Source: Lactobacillus kimbladii
GTDB taxonomy: Bacteria > Bacillota > Bacilli > Lactobacillales > Lactobacillaceae
Assembly: GCF_014323605.1 (NCBI RefSeq)
Contig: NZ_SCMB01000003.1
Span: 62,001-126,000 of the forward strand
Direction of reading: 5' to 3'
Length of the DNA: 64,000 nucleotides
The number at the start of each line of letters is the position of its first letter. Position 1 is the first letter of the stretch. Positions 34,919-43,797 of this stretch are shown here, in pieces. Under the pieces are notes generated by a model. That model was not told the DNA's origin. It made no database searches and was given only the letters and a program-made list of their open reading frames with translations. Made by a program: the position numbers and the translations under genes.

Positions 34919-35983
34919 ATGGGTATTATTGATTTAGAACACGTTAGTGTAGATTTCCCTGATAAAAAAGGCAAAATTGTACAAGCAGTTCATGATGTTA
35001 GTCTAACTGTAGAAAAAGGTGATATTTTCGGAGTTGTAGGCTTTTCCGGAGCTGGTAAGTCTACTTTAGTCAGAACAGTCAACCTTTTACAAAAACCGAT
35101 AGCTGGTAATATTAAAGTTAACGGAACTGATTTTGTCAAAGATGGCAAACAGGTGATATCTAACAAAGATTTACAACTGGCTCGCAGAAAAATTGGCATG
35201 ATTTTTCAAAATTTTAATTTACTAAATGAAATAAGCGTGGTTGACAACGTGTCCTTTGCCCTGAAACATTCTAGATTAAAAGAAAAAGAAATTAAGGAAA
35301 AATCATTAAAATTACTAGATTTAGTGGATTTAAGAGATAAAGCAAACTTTTATCCTGTGCAACTTTCCGGAGGTCAGCAACAAAGAGTTGCTATTGCTAG
35401 AGCTTTGGCGAATGAACCAGATATTTTGATTTCTGATGAGGCTACCAGTGCTCTTGATCCTCAAAATACTCTTCAAATTTTGGCATTGCTTAAAAAGCTC
35501 CAAAAAGATCTTAATTTAACAATCGTCTTGATAACCCATGAAATGGCAGCTATTAAAAAGGTTTGTAATAAAGTTGCCTTAATGCAGTCCGGACAAATTG
35601 TTGAAAAAGGCAGTTTAAGAGAAGTTGTGCTTCATCCTAAAAATGACCTGACTAAAAGTTTTGTTGGTGGTTCTTTGGAAGTAATCAACACTATGAAATC
35701 TCTTAATATTGACAAGCTTGACAACGATAACGAAGCTATTTATCAACTTGTATATAGCATGGCTAATGTCACCAAAACTATCATTGTCGATTTATACCGT
35801 GAAGTAGGAGTTGAGGCCAGTATGTTGTATGGCAACGTTGAACTGCTTGATGATGAACCAATTGGTACTTTATTGGTTCAAGTCAAAGGAGATAAGGCAA
35901 AACAGCAGGAGACAGTTGATTATTTAAGAAAAGAAGAAGTTGCTGTTACTCGACTAAACGAAAAGGGGGATCTATATGAGTAG
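34919..35983 (+). CDS. metN: Methionine ABC transporter ATP-binding protein
   Basis: A 354-residue ATPase with Walker [13 protein letters not shown] signature LSGGQQQR and Walker B ILISDEAT. It also has a C-terminal NIL/ACT-like domain (about 270-354) that senses methionine in this family. Start at ATG 34919, preceded by GGAGA; the open frame continues upstream to TTG 34904. It overlaps metI by 8 bases. Confidence 0.95.
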   Translation: MGIIDLEHVSVDFPDKKGKIVQAVHDVSLTVEKGDIFGVVGFSGAGKSTLVRTVNLLQKPIAGNIKVNGTDFVKDGKQVISNKDLQLARRKIGMIFQNFNLLNEISVVDNVSFALKHSRLKEKEIKEKSLKLLDLVDLRDKANFYPVQLSGGQQQRVAIARALANEPDILISDEATSALDPQNTLQILALLKKLQKDLNLTIVLITHEMAAIKKVCNKVALMQSGQIVEKGSLREVVLHPKNDLTKSFVGGSLEVINTMKSLNIDKLDNDNEAIYQLVYSMANVTKTIIVDLYREVGVEASMLYGNVELLDDEPIGTLLVQVKGDKAKQQETVDYLRKEEVAVTRLNEKGDLYE

Positions 35984-36677
35984 TTGGTTTAGCAAAGCTT
36001 TTCCCAATGTTGTGCAATTAGGCTGGCTAGGAGACACTGGCTGGGGTACCAGCATTATTCAAACTCTGTATATGACTTTTTGGGCCGGAATTTTTGGTGG
36101 CATTTTAGGAATGATTTTTGGTATCGTTTTAGTTTTAACGAAGAGTGACGGCATCAGGCCTAATAAATTTTGGTTTAACCTTTGTGATAAAATAGTTTCA
36201 ATCTTTCGTGCTATTCCATTTATTATCTTATTAGCTTTTATCTCACCTCTTACTCAATTAATTGTTCATACGCAGATTGGTATTAAGGCAATGCTAGTAC
36301 CTTTAACTCTGGGCGTACTACCCTTTTATGCTCGCCAAGTTCAAGTAGCTTTAGAAAGTGTAGATTACGGTAAAATAGAAGCTGCACAAAGTTTAGGTGC
36401 TACAATCTGGGATATCGTATTTAACGTTTATTTAAATGAAGCTAGATCTGAACTTGCTCGTGTTACTACAGTAACAGTTATTAGTTTAATTGGATTAACT
36501 GCAATGGCAGGAGCGATTGGTGCTGGTGGTCTAGGAAATACGGCGATTTCTTATGGCTATAATCGGTCCGACAATGACGTTACTCTTATTGCGACAGTTT
36601 TAGTTATTATTTTAATATTTATTGTTCAAGTCATTGGTGATTTTTTCGCCAAGAGATTGAACCATCAAAATCGTTAA
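35976..36677 (+). CDS. metI: Methionine ABC transporter permease
   Basis: A 233-residue permease with five hydrophobic segments and the EAA-type loop '[35 protein letters not shown]'. It completes MetQNI. Eight-base overlap with metN. A strong terminator follows, shared with hup. Confidence 0.95.
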   Translation: MSSWFSKAFPNVVQLGWLGDTGWGTSIIQTLYMTFWAGIFGGILGMIFGIVLVLTKSDGIRPNKFWFNLCDKIVSIFRAIPFIILLAFISPLTQLIVHTQIGIKAMLVPLTLGVLPFYARQVQVALESVDYGKIEAAQSLGATIWDIVFNVYLNEARSELARVTTVTVISLIGLTAMAGAIGAGGLGNTAISYGYNRSDNDVTLIATVLVIILIFIVQVIGDFFAKRLNHQNR

Positions 36678-36695
36678 AAATTTTAAAGCAAAATA

Positions 36696-36726
36696 AAAAC
36701 AACGAGCTTTGGCTCGTTGTTTTTTC
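36696..36726. terminator. Bidirectional terminator metI / hup
   Basis: AAAACAACGAGC and GCTCGTTGTTTTTT form a stem with a short TTTG loop between convergent genes. Confidence 0.93.
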
Positions 36727-36742
36727 GTATTTAATTGTAGAG

Positions 36743-37024
36743 TTACTTAACTGCGTCCTTCAATGCTTTACCAGGCTTAAATGCAGGTACTTTAGTTGCA
36801 GGAATCGTTAAAGTTTTACCAGTTTGTGGGTTTCTACCTTTTCTTGCTGCACGATTACGTACTTCAAAAGAACCAAAACCTATGATTTGAACTTTTTCGC
36901 CTTTAGCCAAGTTATCCTTAATTGATTCGATTAAAGCATCGATAACTTTTTCTGCATCCTTTTGTTTAAGATCTGTCTTTGCTGAAACTTCTTTAGTAAG
37001 TTCAGACTTGTTAATTGAAGCCAT
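36743..37024 (-). CDS. hup: DNA-binding protein HU
   Basis: A 93-residue histone-like protein. It begins '[28 protein letters not shown]' and contains '[22 protein letters not shown]', the DNA-contacting beta arm, and '[14 protein letters not shown]'. It bends and compacts DNA. It is on the minus strand next to the metQNI terminator. Confidence 0.96.
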   Translation of the reverse strand: MASINKSELTKEVSAKTDLKQKDAEKVIDALIESIKDNLAKGEKVQIIGFGSFEVRNRAARKGRNPQTGKTLTIPATKVPAFKPGKALKDAVK

Positions 37025-37185
37025 AATTCTTCTCTTTTCTATAAAAAATATTACACATTCAATGCTATTAAATAGTTTGCATTTTTTCTATACTAATCCA
37101 TCTAAAGCATTGTGTCGCTTGATATTCGGCAACTTTTATTATTTTAGCACACATATAGCAAGCTTCAACAGTAAAAAGCTAAATG

Positions 37186-38046
37186 TTACGTTAATTTTTG
37201 CTGTTTTAACAAGCGATTGACCATTTGTAGGTAATTAAGGTAAAGGGGTTTAAATCGGGAATGTTTCTCCTTTTGCCATGGCTTAGGTTTACCACAAAAG
37301 TGTAAAATTGACGTGTTTTTCATGACCCACTCGGTGTTGATTTCTCCCGTGCTTCTTGTTAAGTAAACTGAGAAAGCTCTGGCATCGTAGTTCCAGCGTG
37401 TTTCTGGAATTTTTAAAATATCTTCGCCATATAGATAATTGAGAATATCTTGATCTGGCAAAATTAAAGTATCATGATGCTCTTCAATTGCCTGAGTAAT
37501 TTCTTCGATTTTAATTTTTGTACGCATTTGATCTAAATCCATTAACATTATTCCAGAGTTAAAGTAGCCGGTTGATGTGCCCAGCCTGATATTATTAATT
37601 GAACTCATAATATCTGTTAACCCTTCATGAACTGAAGCTGCAAACATTTTTCCTTTAAGGTCTAACTCCCATAAAGGAACTATTGAATTAATAACTAATA
37701 TGTCAGGATCAAGATAAATAATACGATGTAAATCAGGTGGCAAAATTTTACTTGAAAGTAATCTGAAATACATTTCTTTCGGATAATCATGCAAGTTGAG
37801 TAATGAATCAGGAAATTTAATATTCTTATTCATAGTTAAGGTGGATACTTTAATTCCTATTTTTAGCCCAAATTTTTTTAATTTATTCAGAGCGTGCAGG
37901 TTGATGTTATCGTAAATTAGCCAGACATGAAACTCTTCAGTTATATTGTTAAGCCTAAGGGAATACATCATAACTTCGAGTGGTTTGATATAGTTTTGGT
38001 CAATAGTGACTAATATTTCAATTGGTTCTTTTTGCGACTTTTTCAT
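37186..38046 (-). CDS. Glycosyltransferase family 8
   Basis: A 286-residue GT-A type glycosyltransferase of family 8. It has a 'YLDPDIL' DxD metal/sugar site, a 'YFNSGIMLMDLD' block, 'DQDILNYL' and the C-terminal 'LHFCGKPKPW' histidine motif. Such enzymes transfer glucose or galactose to wall or surface glycans. The acceptor is unknown. It stands alone, not in a polysaccharide cluster. Confidence 0.88.
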   Translation of the reverse strand: MKKSQKEPIEILVTIDQNYIKPLEVMMYSLRLNNITEEFHVWLIYDNINLHALNKLKKFGLKIGIKVSTLTMNKNIKFPDSLLNLHDYPKEMYFRLLSSKILPPDLHRIIYLDPDILVINSIVPLWELDLKGKMFAASVHEGLTDIMSSINNIRLGTSTGYFNSGIMLMDLDQMRTKIKIEEITQAIEEHHDTLILPDQDILNYLYGEDILKIPETRWNYDARAFSVYLTRSTGEINTEWVMKNTSILHFCGKPKPWQKEKHSRFKPLYLNYLQMVNRLLKQQKLT

Positions 38047-38252
38047 GAATTTCTTCCTTTAATAACATTATTATGTTTTCACTATTTCTTAGTATAAAGC
38101 AAAAGTATGTAACGTACCTCATAATATAAGCTATGAAAATGATATATCACAAATCAAAGACGTAAATTAATTGTTTCGATTTTGTAAAAGAAATTATTTA
38201 TTCAAAGTAGTAGAATGTATATAAATAAGTTTTTCAATAATGAGGTGTCAAA

Positions 38253-38978
38253 ATGAAGAAAAAACTTTTGTTAAGTCTAGCTGGAATTGCATCTTTGACT
38301 TTGGGATTAAGTACCACTAAACCAGTTTTGGCTGCAGAAACTGATGCAAATTCAACTAATCAAAGTCAGACTAATAATACAACTTCTAATACTACAAAGG
38401 GAGATTCGAATACGTCAAATACTACAGATCAAAGTAAAACCAATAATGGACAATCCAATACAACTAACAGTACAAATAAGCCTTCTACAACAGATACGAC
38501 AAAGAAGCCCAAGAAAAATAAAACTAATTCAAATAATGCAATAAAATATTTAGGCAAAACTGTCAAATTAAAGAGAAATGCCTATATATATGACAGTAAG
38601 GGTAAAAGAATTAAAAACAAAAAACTGAAAAAAGGAACAATTCTTTCGGTTATCGGTTTTACTACAGTTAAAAATAAGAGTTATCTGCAAATATCATTAA
38701 ATGGCAAGAAAACTAAGAAGAAAGAATACGTAAAGCCAGGTAATGTAAAGCTTTTTAAAGTTGCCAGCTATAAAGTAAAACGCAATGCTAAAGTTTACGA
38801 TAGCAAAGGCAAGCTTCTGGTAAAAGGAAATAAATATTCATACGTTAAAAAAGGTGCAACAGTTTTTGTATATAGTACTAAGAAGATTAAAGGTAAAAAG
38901 TTAGTAGGAATATCTGAAACACAGTTTTTAAAATGGTCTGATTTAGTTCATAAGACTGGTAAAGCTGTCATTAAATAA
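38253..38978 (+). CDS. Secreted protein with two SLAP (S-layer-type) domains
   Basis: A 241-residue exported protein. The signal peptide covers residues 1-27 (cleavage after 'PVLAAE'). An Asn/Thr/Ser-rich disordered stretch covers about 28-90. Two C-terminal SLAP repeats follow, at roughly 97-165 and 170-236. Each begins with '(L/V)KRNA(Y/K)(I/V)YDSKGK', and SLAP domains bind cell-wall teichoic acids. It is probably a small non-covalently anchored surface protein. The low-complexity part looks like repeated N-T-S codons. Confidence 0.8.
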   Translation: MKKKLLLSLAGIASLTLGLSTTKPVLAAETDANSTNQSQTNNTTSNTTKGDSNTSNTTDQSKTNNGQSNTTNSTNKPSTTDTTKKPKKNKTNSNNAIKYLGKTVKLKRNAYIYDSKGKRIKNKKLKKGTILSVIGFTTVKNKSYLQISLNGKKTKKKEYVKPGNVKLFKVASYKVKRNAKVYDSKGKLLVKGNKYSYVKKGATVFVYSTKKIKGKKLVGISETQFLKWSDLVHKTGKAVIK

Positions 38979-39010
38979 TTTGGGTTTTGTTTTTCATAGA
39001 GGGCACATAA

Positions 39011-39493
39011 ATGACTGATCCTGTTTTAAAAAGAGTAGCTGTCAGAAAATATACGACTGAAAAAGTTGCTCAAGATGATATTGCTAAGTTGATCAACGCT
39101 TTTCAAGCATCTCCTTGTGGCATGCACCAAACTGACGTGATGCAGATGACCGTGGTTGAGAGTGAAGAATTATTAGCACAAATAGAACAAGTTACAAGTA
39201 ACGCTTGCTATAATGCTCCTTTATTATTTGTCATCAATGTCAAAAAGAATAATGAGTTTGGTGAAAGAGACGCTTCTGTTGCTGCAGAAAACATAATGGT
39301 AGAGGCGGCAGAACTCAACCTGGGTTCGGTTTATCTAATGAATGCGGCTAGTGTACTCAATTCTGTTAAAAATTTGGAAGAAAAGTTAGGTCTTCCGCAG
39401 AATTTTGAAACCTGTGTTATTGTTGCCTGCGGTCATGCTGCTGAAGAACCAGACGATGATAGATCAAATAGATATAAAGTAGTAAGAAGATAA
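39011..39493 (+). CDS. Nitroreductase family protein
   Basis: A 160-residue flavoprotein of the nitroreductase fold with 'RRVAVRKY'-like FMN phosphate contact near the start (VLKRVAVRKYT), 'AFQASPCGMH' and 'AAENIMVEAAELNLGSVYL'. It would be an FMN-dependent NAD(P)H oxidoreductase; the substrate is unknown. It is shorter than typical NfsB-type enzymes (about 200), in the range of small nitroreductases. Confidence 0.82.
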   Translation: MTDPVLKRVAVRKYTTEKVAQDDIAKLINAFQASPCGMHQTDVMQMTVVESEELLAQIEQVTSNACYNAPLLFVINVKKNNEFGERDASVAAENIMVEAAELNLGSVYLMNAASVLNSVKNLEEKLGLPQNFETCVIVACGHAAEEPDDDRSNRYKVVRR

Positions 39494-39516
39494 GATTTTA
39501 AGTATAAGAACCAAAG

Positions 39517-39563
39517 ACTTTAGCTATCAGTTGTATTTTAATGACGCTAGCTAAAGTTTTTTA
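39517..39563 (+). terminator. Terminator after the nitroreductase
   Basis: ACTTTAGCTA and TAGCTAAAGT pair around a loop of about 20 bases, followed by a T-run. Confidence 0.7.
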
Positions 39564-39618
39564 TTTTGCCCAAAATATTTAATTTATTGCAACACAAATG
39601 GTTTATATAAAGGTTACT

Positions 39619-39645
39619 TGGTATAATAGTTATGTAAGCGTTACA
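39619..39645 (+). promoter_or_regulatory. dhaK promoter with overlapping cre site
   Basis: An extended -10, TGG-TATAAT (39619-39627), is followed by the perfectly palindromic TGTAAGCGTTACA (39633-39645), a classic CcpA operator (cre) form lying at the transcription start. No good -35 is visible. Confidence 0.75.
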
Positions 39646-39670
39646 TTTATTTACTGAAGGAGCTAATTAC

Positions 39671-40666
39671 ATGAAAAAAATTATTAATGATCCTGCTAAT
39701 GTTGTGCCAGAAATGGTTAAAGGTATGGTGAGATCCTATCCTCAATTTATAACTAAAATAGAAGATGCTGAAGCTGTGATGAGAGCAGATAAAGAATCGA
39801 TGACTGGTAAAGTAGGCATTGTCAGTGGGGGAGGCTCTGGCCATGAACCTACTCATGCTGGTTTTGTAGGTAAAGGGATGTTGAGTGCAGCTGTTTGCGG
39901 GGAAGTGTTTACATCCCCAACTCCTGATCAAATATACGCAGCCATCAAAGCAGTCGATCAAGGTCAAGGTGTCTTTTTAGTAATTAAAAATTATTCAGGA
40001 GACGTCATGAACTTTGATATGGCAAAAGATATGGCTGATATGGACAACATCAAAGTAAAATCAATTGTAGTCGATGACGATATTGCTGTAGAAAACAGCA
40101 CATTCACGCAAGGTAGACGTGGTGTAGCCGGTACTTTATTTATGCATAAGATACTTGGCGCCATGGCTCAAAACGGTGCAAGTTTAGACGAAATTGATGC
40201 AGCAGCCAAAAAAGTTTTGCCTAATATTAAAACAATTGCAGTAGCCTTATCAGCTGCTACCAATCCCGAAACAGGCAAACCTGGTTTTGTTTTAAAAGAT
40301 GATGAAATTGAATATGGCGTAGGTATCCACTCAGAGCCTGGCTACCGTCGTGAAAAAATTAAGCATGCAAAAGACTTGGTGTCTGAATTGGTAGGCAAAT
40401 TAAATGATGAGATGCATTTAGATCACAACAAGAAATATGCGGTATTGGTTAATGGCATGGGTGCAACTCCACTAATGGAACAATACATTTTTAGCAATGA
40501 CTTGCTTGATAAATTGGCAGAGTTTGATGTTAAACCTGCTTTCATGAAAGTTGGTAATTACATGACCTCATTGGATATGGCCGGTATTTCCCTCACATTT
40601 TTTGAAATAGCTGATGAAAAATGGCTCGGGTACCTTAATCAGCCCGTTGAAACAATTGCTTGGTAA
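39671..40666 (+). CDS. dhaK: Dihydroxyacetone kinase subunit DhaK
   Basis: The substrate-binding subunit of PEP-dependent dihydroxyacetone kinase, which holds dihydroxyacetone by a covalent histidine bond. It has 'VSGGGSGHEPTHAGFVG' and the active-site histidine in 'GVGIHSEPG'. 331 residues, normal. It heads dhaK-dhaL-dhaM, upstream of a glycerol facilitator gene, and is probably CcpA controlled. Confidence 0.95.
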   Translation: MKKIINDPANVVPEMVKGMVRSYPQFITKIEDAEAVMRADKESMTGKVGIVSGGGSGHEPTHAGFVGKGMLSAAVCGEVFTSPTPDQIYAAIKAVDQGQGVFLVIKNYSGDVMNFDMAKDMADMDNIKVKSIVVDDDIAVENSTFTQGRRGVAGTLFMHKILGAMAQNGASLDEIDAAAKKVLPNIKTIAVALSAATNPETGKPGFVLKDDEIEYGVGIHSEPGYRREKIKHAKDLVSELVGKLNDEMHLDHNKKYAVLVNGMGATPLMEQYIFSNDLLDKLAEFDVKPAFMKVGNYMTSLDMAGISLTFFEIADEKWLGYLNQPVETIAW

Positions 40667-40683
40667 AAGAAGGGAAGAATAAT

Positions 40684-41268
40684 ATGGGATTGACTGTAAA
40701 CAATTTAATTGACTGGATAAATAATTTTTCCGCCAAAATCGAACAAAATAAGCAATATTTAAGTGACCTTGATACAGCTATAGGTGATGGTGACCATGGC
40801 TTTAATATGAGTCGCGGTATGAAAGCGGTTAGTCAAAAACTTTCTACTAAACCTGAAACTATTACTGACGTATTCAAGCAAATTGCTATGACTTTAATTT
40901 CGACGGTTGGTGGAGCTTCAGGCCCCTTGTATGGCACAGCTTTTTTAGAAATGGCCAAGAAAAGCGCTACTAGTGATGATATAGTTGAATTACTGGAAGC
41001 TGCTTTGGCTGGAATTAAGAAACGTGGCGGTGCTGAACCCGGAGATAAAACAATGGTTGATGTTTGGTCAGTGCTCGTACCTGAAGTAAAAGCACATAAT
41101 TTAACGAGAGCAAAAATTGATTCTGCTGTAGCTGCGACTAAAGATTTAGTTGCTAAAAAGGGTCGTGCTTCATATTTAGGAGAGAGATCAAAGGGTCATA
41201 TTGATCCGGGCTCGCAATCTAGCGGCTATCTCTTTGAGGCTTTACTGGAAACTGAAGGTATACTATGA
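40684..41268 (+). CDS. dhaL: Dihydroxyacetone kinase subunit DhaL (ADP-binding)
   Basis: DhaL keeps ADP bound and transfers phosphate from DhaM to dihydroxyacetone. The 'AIGDGDHGFNMSRG' loop binds the nucleotide-metal complex. I place the start at ATG 40684 (GAAGGGAAGAA upstream). The open frame begins earlier, at TTG 40660, overlapping dhaK. 194 residues. Confidence 0.95.
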   Translation: MGLTVNNLIDWINNFSAKIEQNKQYLSDLDTAIGDGDHGFNMSRGMKAVSQKLSTKPETITDVFKQIAMTLISTVGGASGPLYGTAFLEMAKKSATSDDIVELLEAALAGIKKRGGAEPGDKTMVDVWSVLVPEVKAHNLTRAKIDSAVAATKDLVAKKGRASYLGERSKGHIDPGSQSSGYLFEALLETEGIL

Positions 41269-41636
41269 GTTTAGGCATAACCTTAGTATCACATGTTTCT
41301 GCAATACCTACAGGATTAACTAAACTTTTAGATCAAGTTGCAAAAGATGTGTCAATCACAACTGCTGGCGGAACAAATGAAGAAGATATAGGTACCAGTA
41401 TGGATAAAGTTTTGCAGGCTTTTTCGGATAATAAAGCAGATGAAATTTTGGCTTTTTATGATTTAGGCAGTGCCAAAATGAATATTGAATTAGCTACTGA
41501 AATGACTACAAAAAAAATTCACTTATATGATGTGGCCTTTATCGAAGGAGCGTATACAGCAGCTACTCTGATTGAAGCTGGAGTGAATTTAACTGAAATA
41601 GAAAAGCAACTTGAGTGCTTAAAAATAAAAAAATAG
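41265..41636 (+). CDS. dhaM: Dihydroxyacetone kinase phosphoryl donor DhaM (PTS IIA-like)
   Basis: A 123-residue PTS-type domain that takes phosphate from HPr and passes it to DhaL. The phospho-histidine is His10 in 'LVSHVSAIPTGL'. It is a single-domain version, as in most Firmicutes. It overlaps dhaL by four bases. Confidence 0.93.
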   Translation: MSLGITLVSHVSAIPTGLTKLLDQVAKDVSITTAGGTNEEDIGTSMDKVLQAFSDNKADEILAFYDLGSAKMNIELATEMTTKKIHLYDVAFIEGAYTAATLIEAGVNLTEIEKQLECLKIKK

Positions 41637-41941
41637 GTTTAAAAAGATATAATCTGCTGCTTTGTCCTAATTTTGGGGCATATCAAATTTCAAAGTTAAC
41701 TATTTCAATAAAAATAACAAATGTAAAAATATAACAAAACTTATTAAGAAATAGAATACAAACTTCATAAAAGCAAGAATATTAAATAACAATTATTTAA
41801 AAAAAGATTGCACTCAACATTTTATTTAAAGAAAGGGTTTACACACGCTAGATTTTATAATATATTTTGTTTGGGAGTAATTTGCTACTAGACATTATTT
41901 TAGGTTTATTAACCTAATAATCGAAGTAGGAGATTTAAAAA
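41637..41941. other. 305-bp intergenic region upstream of glpF
   Basis: AT-rich with no visible gene. The right third carries the glpF promoter described below; nothing else stands out. Confidence 0.6.
41838..41866 (+). promoter_or_regulatory. glpF promoter
   Basis: TTTACA (41838-41843) and TATATT (41861-41866) with a 17-base spacer, about 75 bases before the ATG. Confidence 0.6.
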
Positions 41942-42661
41942 ATGAATAATAGCTTAACAATGCAAGTAGTGGGAGAGTTCATCGGAACTATCATCTTAGT
42001 ATTGCTTGGAGATGGCGTTTGTGCTGGTGTCAATTTGAACAAGTCAAAAGCAAAAGGCAGCGGCTGGATCGTTATTTCTTTTGGTTGGGGTTTCGCTGTC
42101 ACTTTCGGTGTATTTTGTGTTAGTTGGCTTTGCCCGGGACACTTTAATCCAGCCGTATCATTAGGAATGGCTCTTGCAAATAAATTGCCCTGGTCTTCAG
42201 TTTTGCCATATATGCTGGCACAGACAGCCGGAGGCTTTATCGGTGGTATCTTAGTTTGGCTAACCTATTTTCCTCATTGGGAAGAAACTACTGATAAAGA
42301 GGGCATTCTAGGTTCTTTTGCAACTACACCAGCCATTAGAAACTATGCGTGGAATTTCTTTACAGAAATGATTGCTACATTTGTTTTGGTTTTCGGTTTG
42401 CTCGGATTAACTAATACTAAATTGGCAGCGGGTCTCAATCCGTTACTAGCAGGATTTTTGATCACGGCGATTTGTTTGTCCTTGGGAGGACCAACTGGCA
42501 TCGCTATTAATCCAGCTCGTGATTTAGGACCAAGACTTGCTCACCAATTTATGCCAATTGCCAATAAAGGCGGTTCAGATTGGGCTTATAGTTGGGTGCC
42601 AGTCTTTGGACCACTTTTAGGTGGTGTAATTGCAGCATTGTTATTCAATGTGATTGCTTAG
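41942..42661 (+). CDS. glpF: Glycerol uptake facilitator (aquaglyceroporin)
   Basis: A 239-residue MIP-family channel. Both pore motifs are present: 'FNPAVS' in the first half and 'INPARDLGPR' in the second, where the aspartate after 'PAR' marks a glycerol facilitator rather than a strict water channel. It would carry glycerol or dihydroxyacetone for the dhaKLM route. Own promoter; terminator shared with the LysR gene. Confidence 0.93.
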   Translation: MNNSLTMQVVGEFIGTIILVLLGDGVCAGVNLNKSKAKGSGWIVISFGWGFAVTFGVFCVSWLCPGHFNPAVSLGMALANKLPWSSVLPYMLAQTAGGFIGGILVWLTYFPHWEETTDKEGILGSFATTPAIRNYAWNFFTEMIATFVLVFGLLGLTNTKLAAGLNPLLAGFLITAICLSLGGPTGIAINPARDLGPRLAHQFMPIANKGGSDWAYSWVPVFGPLLGGVIAALLFNVIA

Positions 42662-42665
42662 TTAA

Positions 42666-42699
42666 AAAGGCTTACGTTAAAAGGACGTAAGTCTTTTTG
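42666..42699. terminator. Bidirectional terminator glpF / LysR gene
   Basis: AAAGGCTTACGT and ACGTAAGTCTTTTT pair around a seven-base loop between convergent genes. Confidence 0.8.
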
Positions 42700-42710
42700 T
42701 TTGCCCAAAT

Positions 42711-43604
42711 TTATTGATAGTCATCTGGTTTAAAATGTCGCAGTATTTCAATCCCTTTGCGCTGATACTTGTTAGGTATAAAGCTTTTTCTCATTGCTAT
42801 CTGCATGTACGCCCACAATTTTTGTCCCGGTTTTAACCGAATGACGTGAATATCAGAAACCTCTTTTAAGCTGCTTTCCATAGCAAGAGCAATTCCTACA
42901 TTGCGTTTAACTAATTCAATCATCATTCTCATTGTAGTAGCAGTATATGAAATTTGTGGCGTAAAATCGCCCAATTTTGCTTCCTGCTCAAGGCATTCTC
43001 TAGTTAAATAGCCTCTTTTGCGGGCGACAAATTTGCGGTTGCGCAGGTCTGCTGCACTAATTTGGTGGACATCCCGCCACTTATCGCTTGTACTGGTAAT
43101 AATGACCAGTTCGGTTCTTTGCAAGTTATGGATAAAATATTCGGGATCGTTAATAGGAACCATCCACGAATATATTGCTACATCAACGGTGCCGTCGGTT
43201 AAATCAGAAAACGCGTTAGCCGATCTTTCAATTCTAGATTCAATTAGATTGGCAATATTTGCTTGATAAAATTTTTGAATAATATCGGCGATGTAAAGGC
43301 TACCAGCTTCTCCAGAAAAGGCAAGCCGAATTTTTTTGTCACTGGCATGCATCACATCATAATTGATACTGGCGATATCTTGCAATAGAATTTTTGCTCT
43401 TTTATAAAGTAAGTCGCCGGCATCGGTCAAAGTTATTTTACTTTTGCGATTTTTTTGCAATATAAGTGGATCATCGAACTTATCTGCCAACCGCTTCACT
43501 GCCATGGAAATTGTGGGCTGGGTAACGTCAAAGAATGCGGCTGTAGTGGTATAGTTACCAGTTTCGACTAATTTACAAAAATATAATAAGTCTTTTTCAT
43601 TCAT
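42711..43604 (-). CDS. LysR family transcriptional regulator (divergent to the flavoprotein pair)
   Basis: A 297-residue LTTR with the helix-turn-helix 'NYTTTAAFFDVTQPTISMAVKRLADKFDDPLI' and a periplasmic-binding-like effector domain. It is transcribed away from the two tandem reductases, so it most likely controls them and the transporter in response to their substrate. The 190-bp divergent region is very AT-rich, with no unambiguous operator. Confidence 0.92.
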   Translation of the reverse strand: MNEKDLLYFCKLVETGNYTTTAAFFDVTQPTISMAVKRLADKFDDPLILQKNRKSKITLTDAGDLLYKRAKILLQDIASINYDVMHASDKKIRLAFSGEAGSLYIADIIQKFYQANIANLIESRIERSANAFSDLTDGTVDVAIYSWMVPINDPEYFIHNLQRTELVIITSTSDKWRDVHQISAADLRNRKFVARKRGYLTRECLEQEAKLGDFTPQISYTATTMRMMIELVKRNVGIALAMESSLKEVSDIHVIRLKPGQKLWAYMQIAMRKSFIPNKYQRKGIEILRHFKPDDYQ

Positions 43605-43797
43605 GAGTACTTCCTAAATAAATAAAATTTATAAATATATCTGATTAAATTATATTAAATTTAACTTTAATGTACAATAACAAGTTGCTGTAATAGCTTT
43701 TTGTATTATGAAACCAAAATATTTTTTCAAAAAATTTAATTAGACTTAAAAAGTTGGTCAAGATATATTTACGTTAAGAATAGTTTATAAGAAAGTG

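Noticed and set aside
38344-38544. Alternative frame in the SLAP protein spacer
   Set aside because: It arises from the repetitive Asn/Thr/Ser codons in another frame and has no ribosome-binding site.
39517-39563. Possible riboswitch upstream of dhaK
   Set aside because: The hairpin is a simple terminator for the preceding nitroreductase; the dhaK promoter and cre site lie after it.
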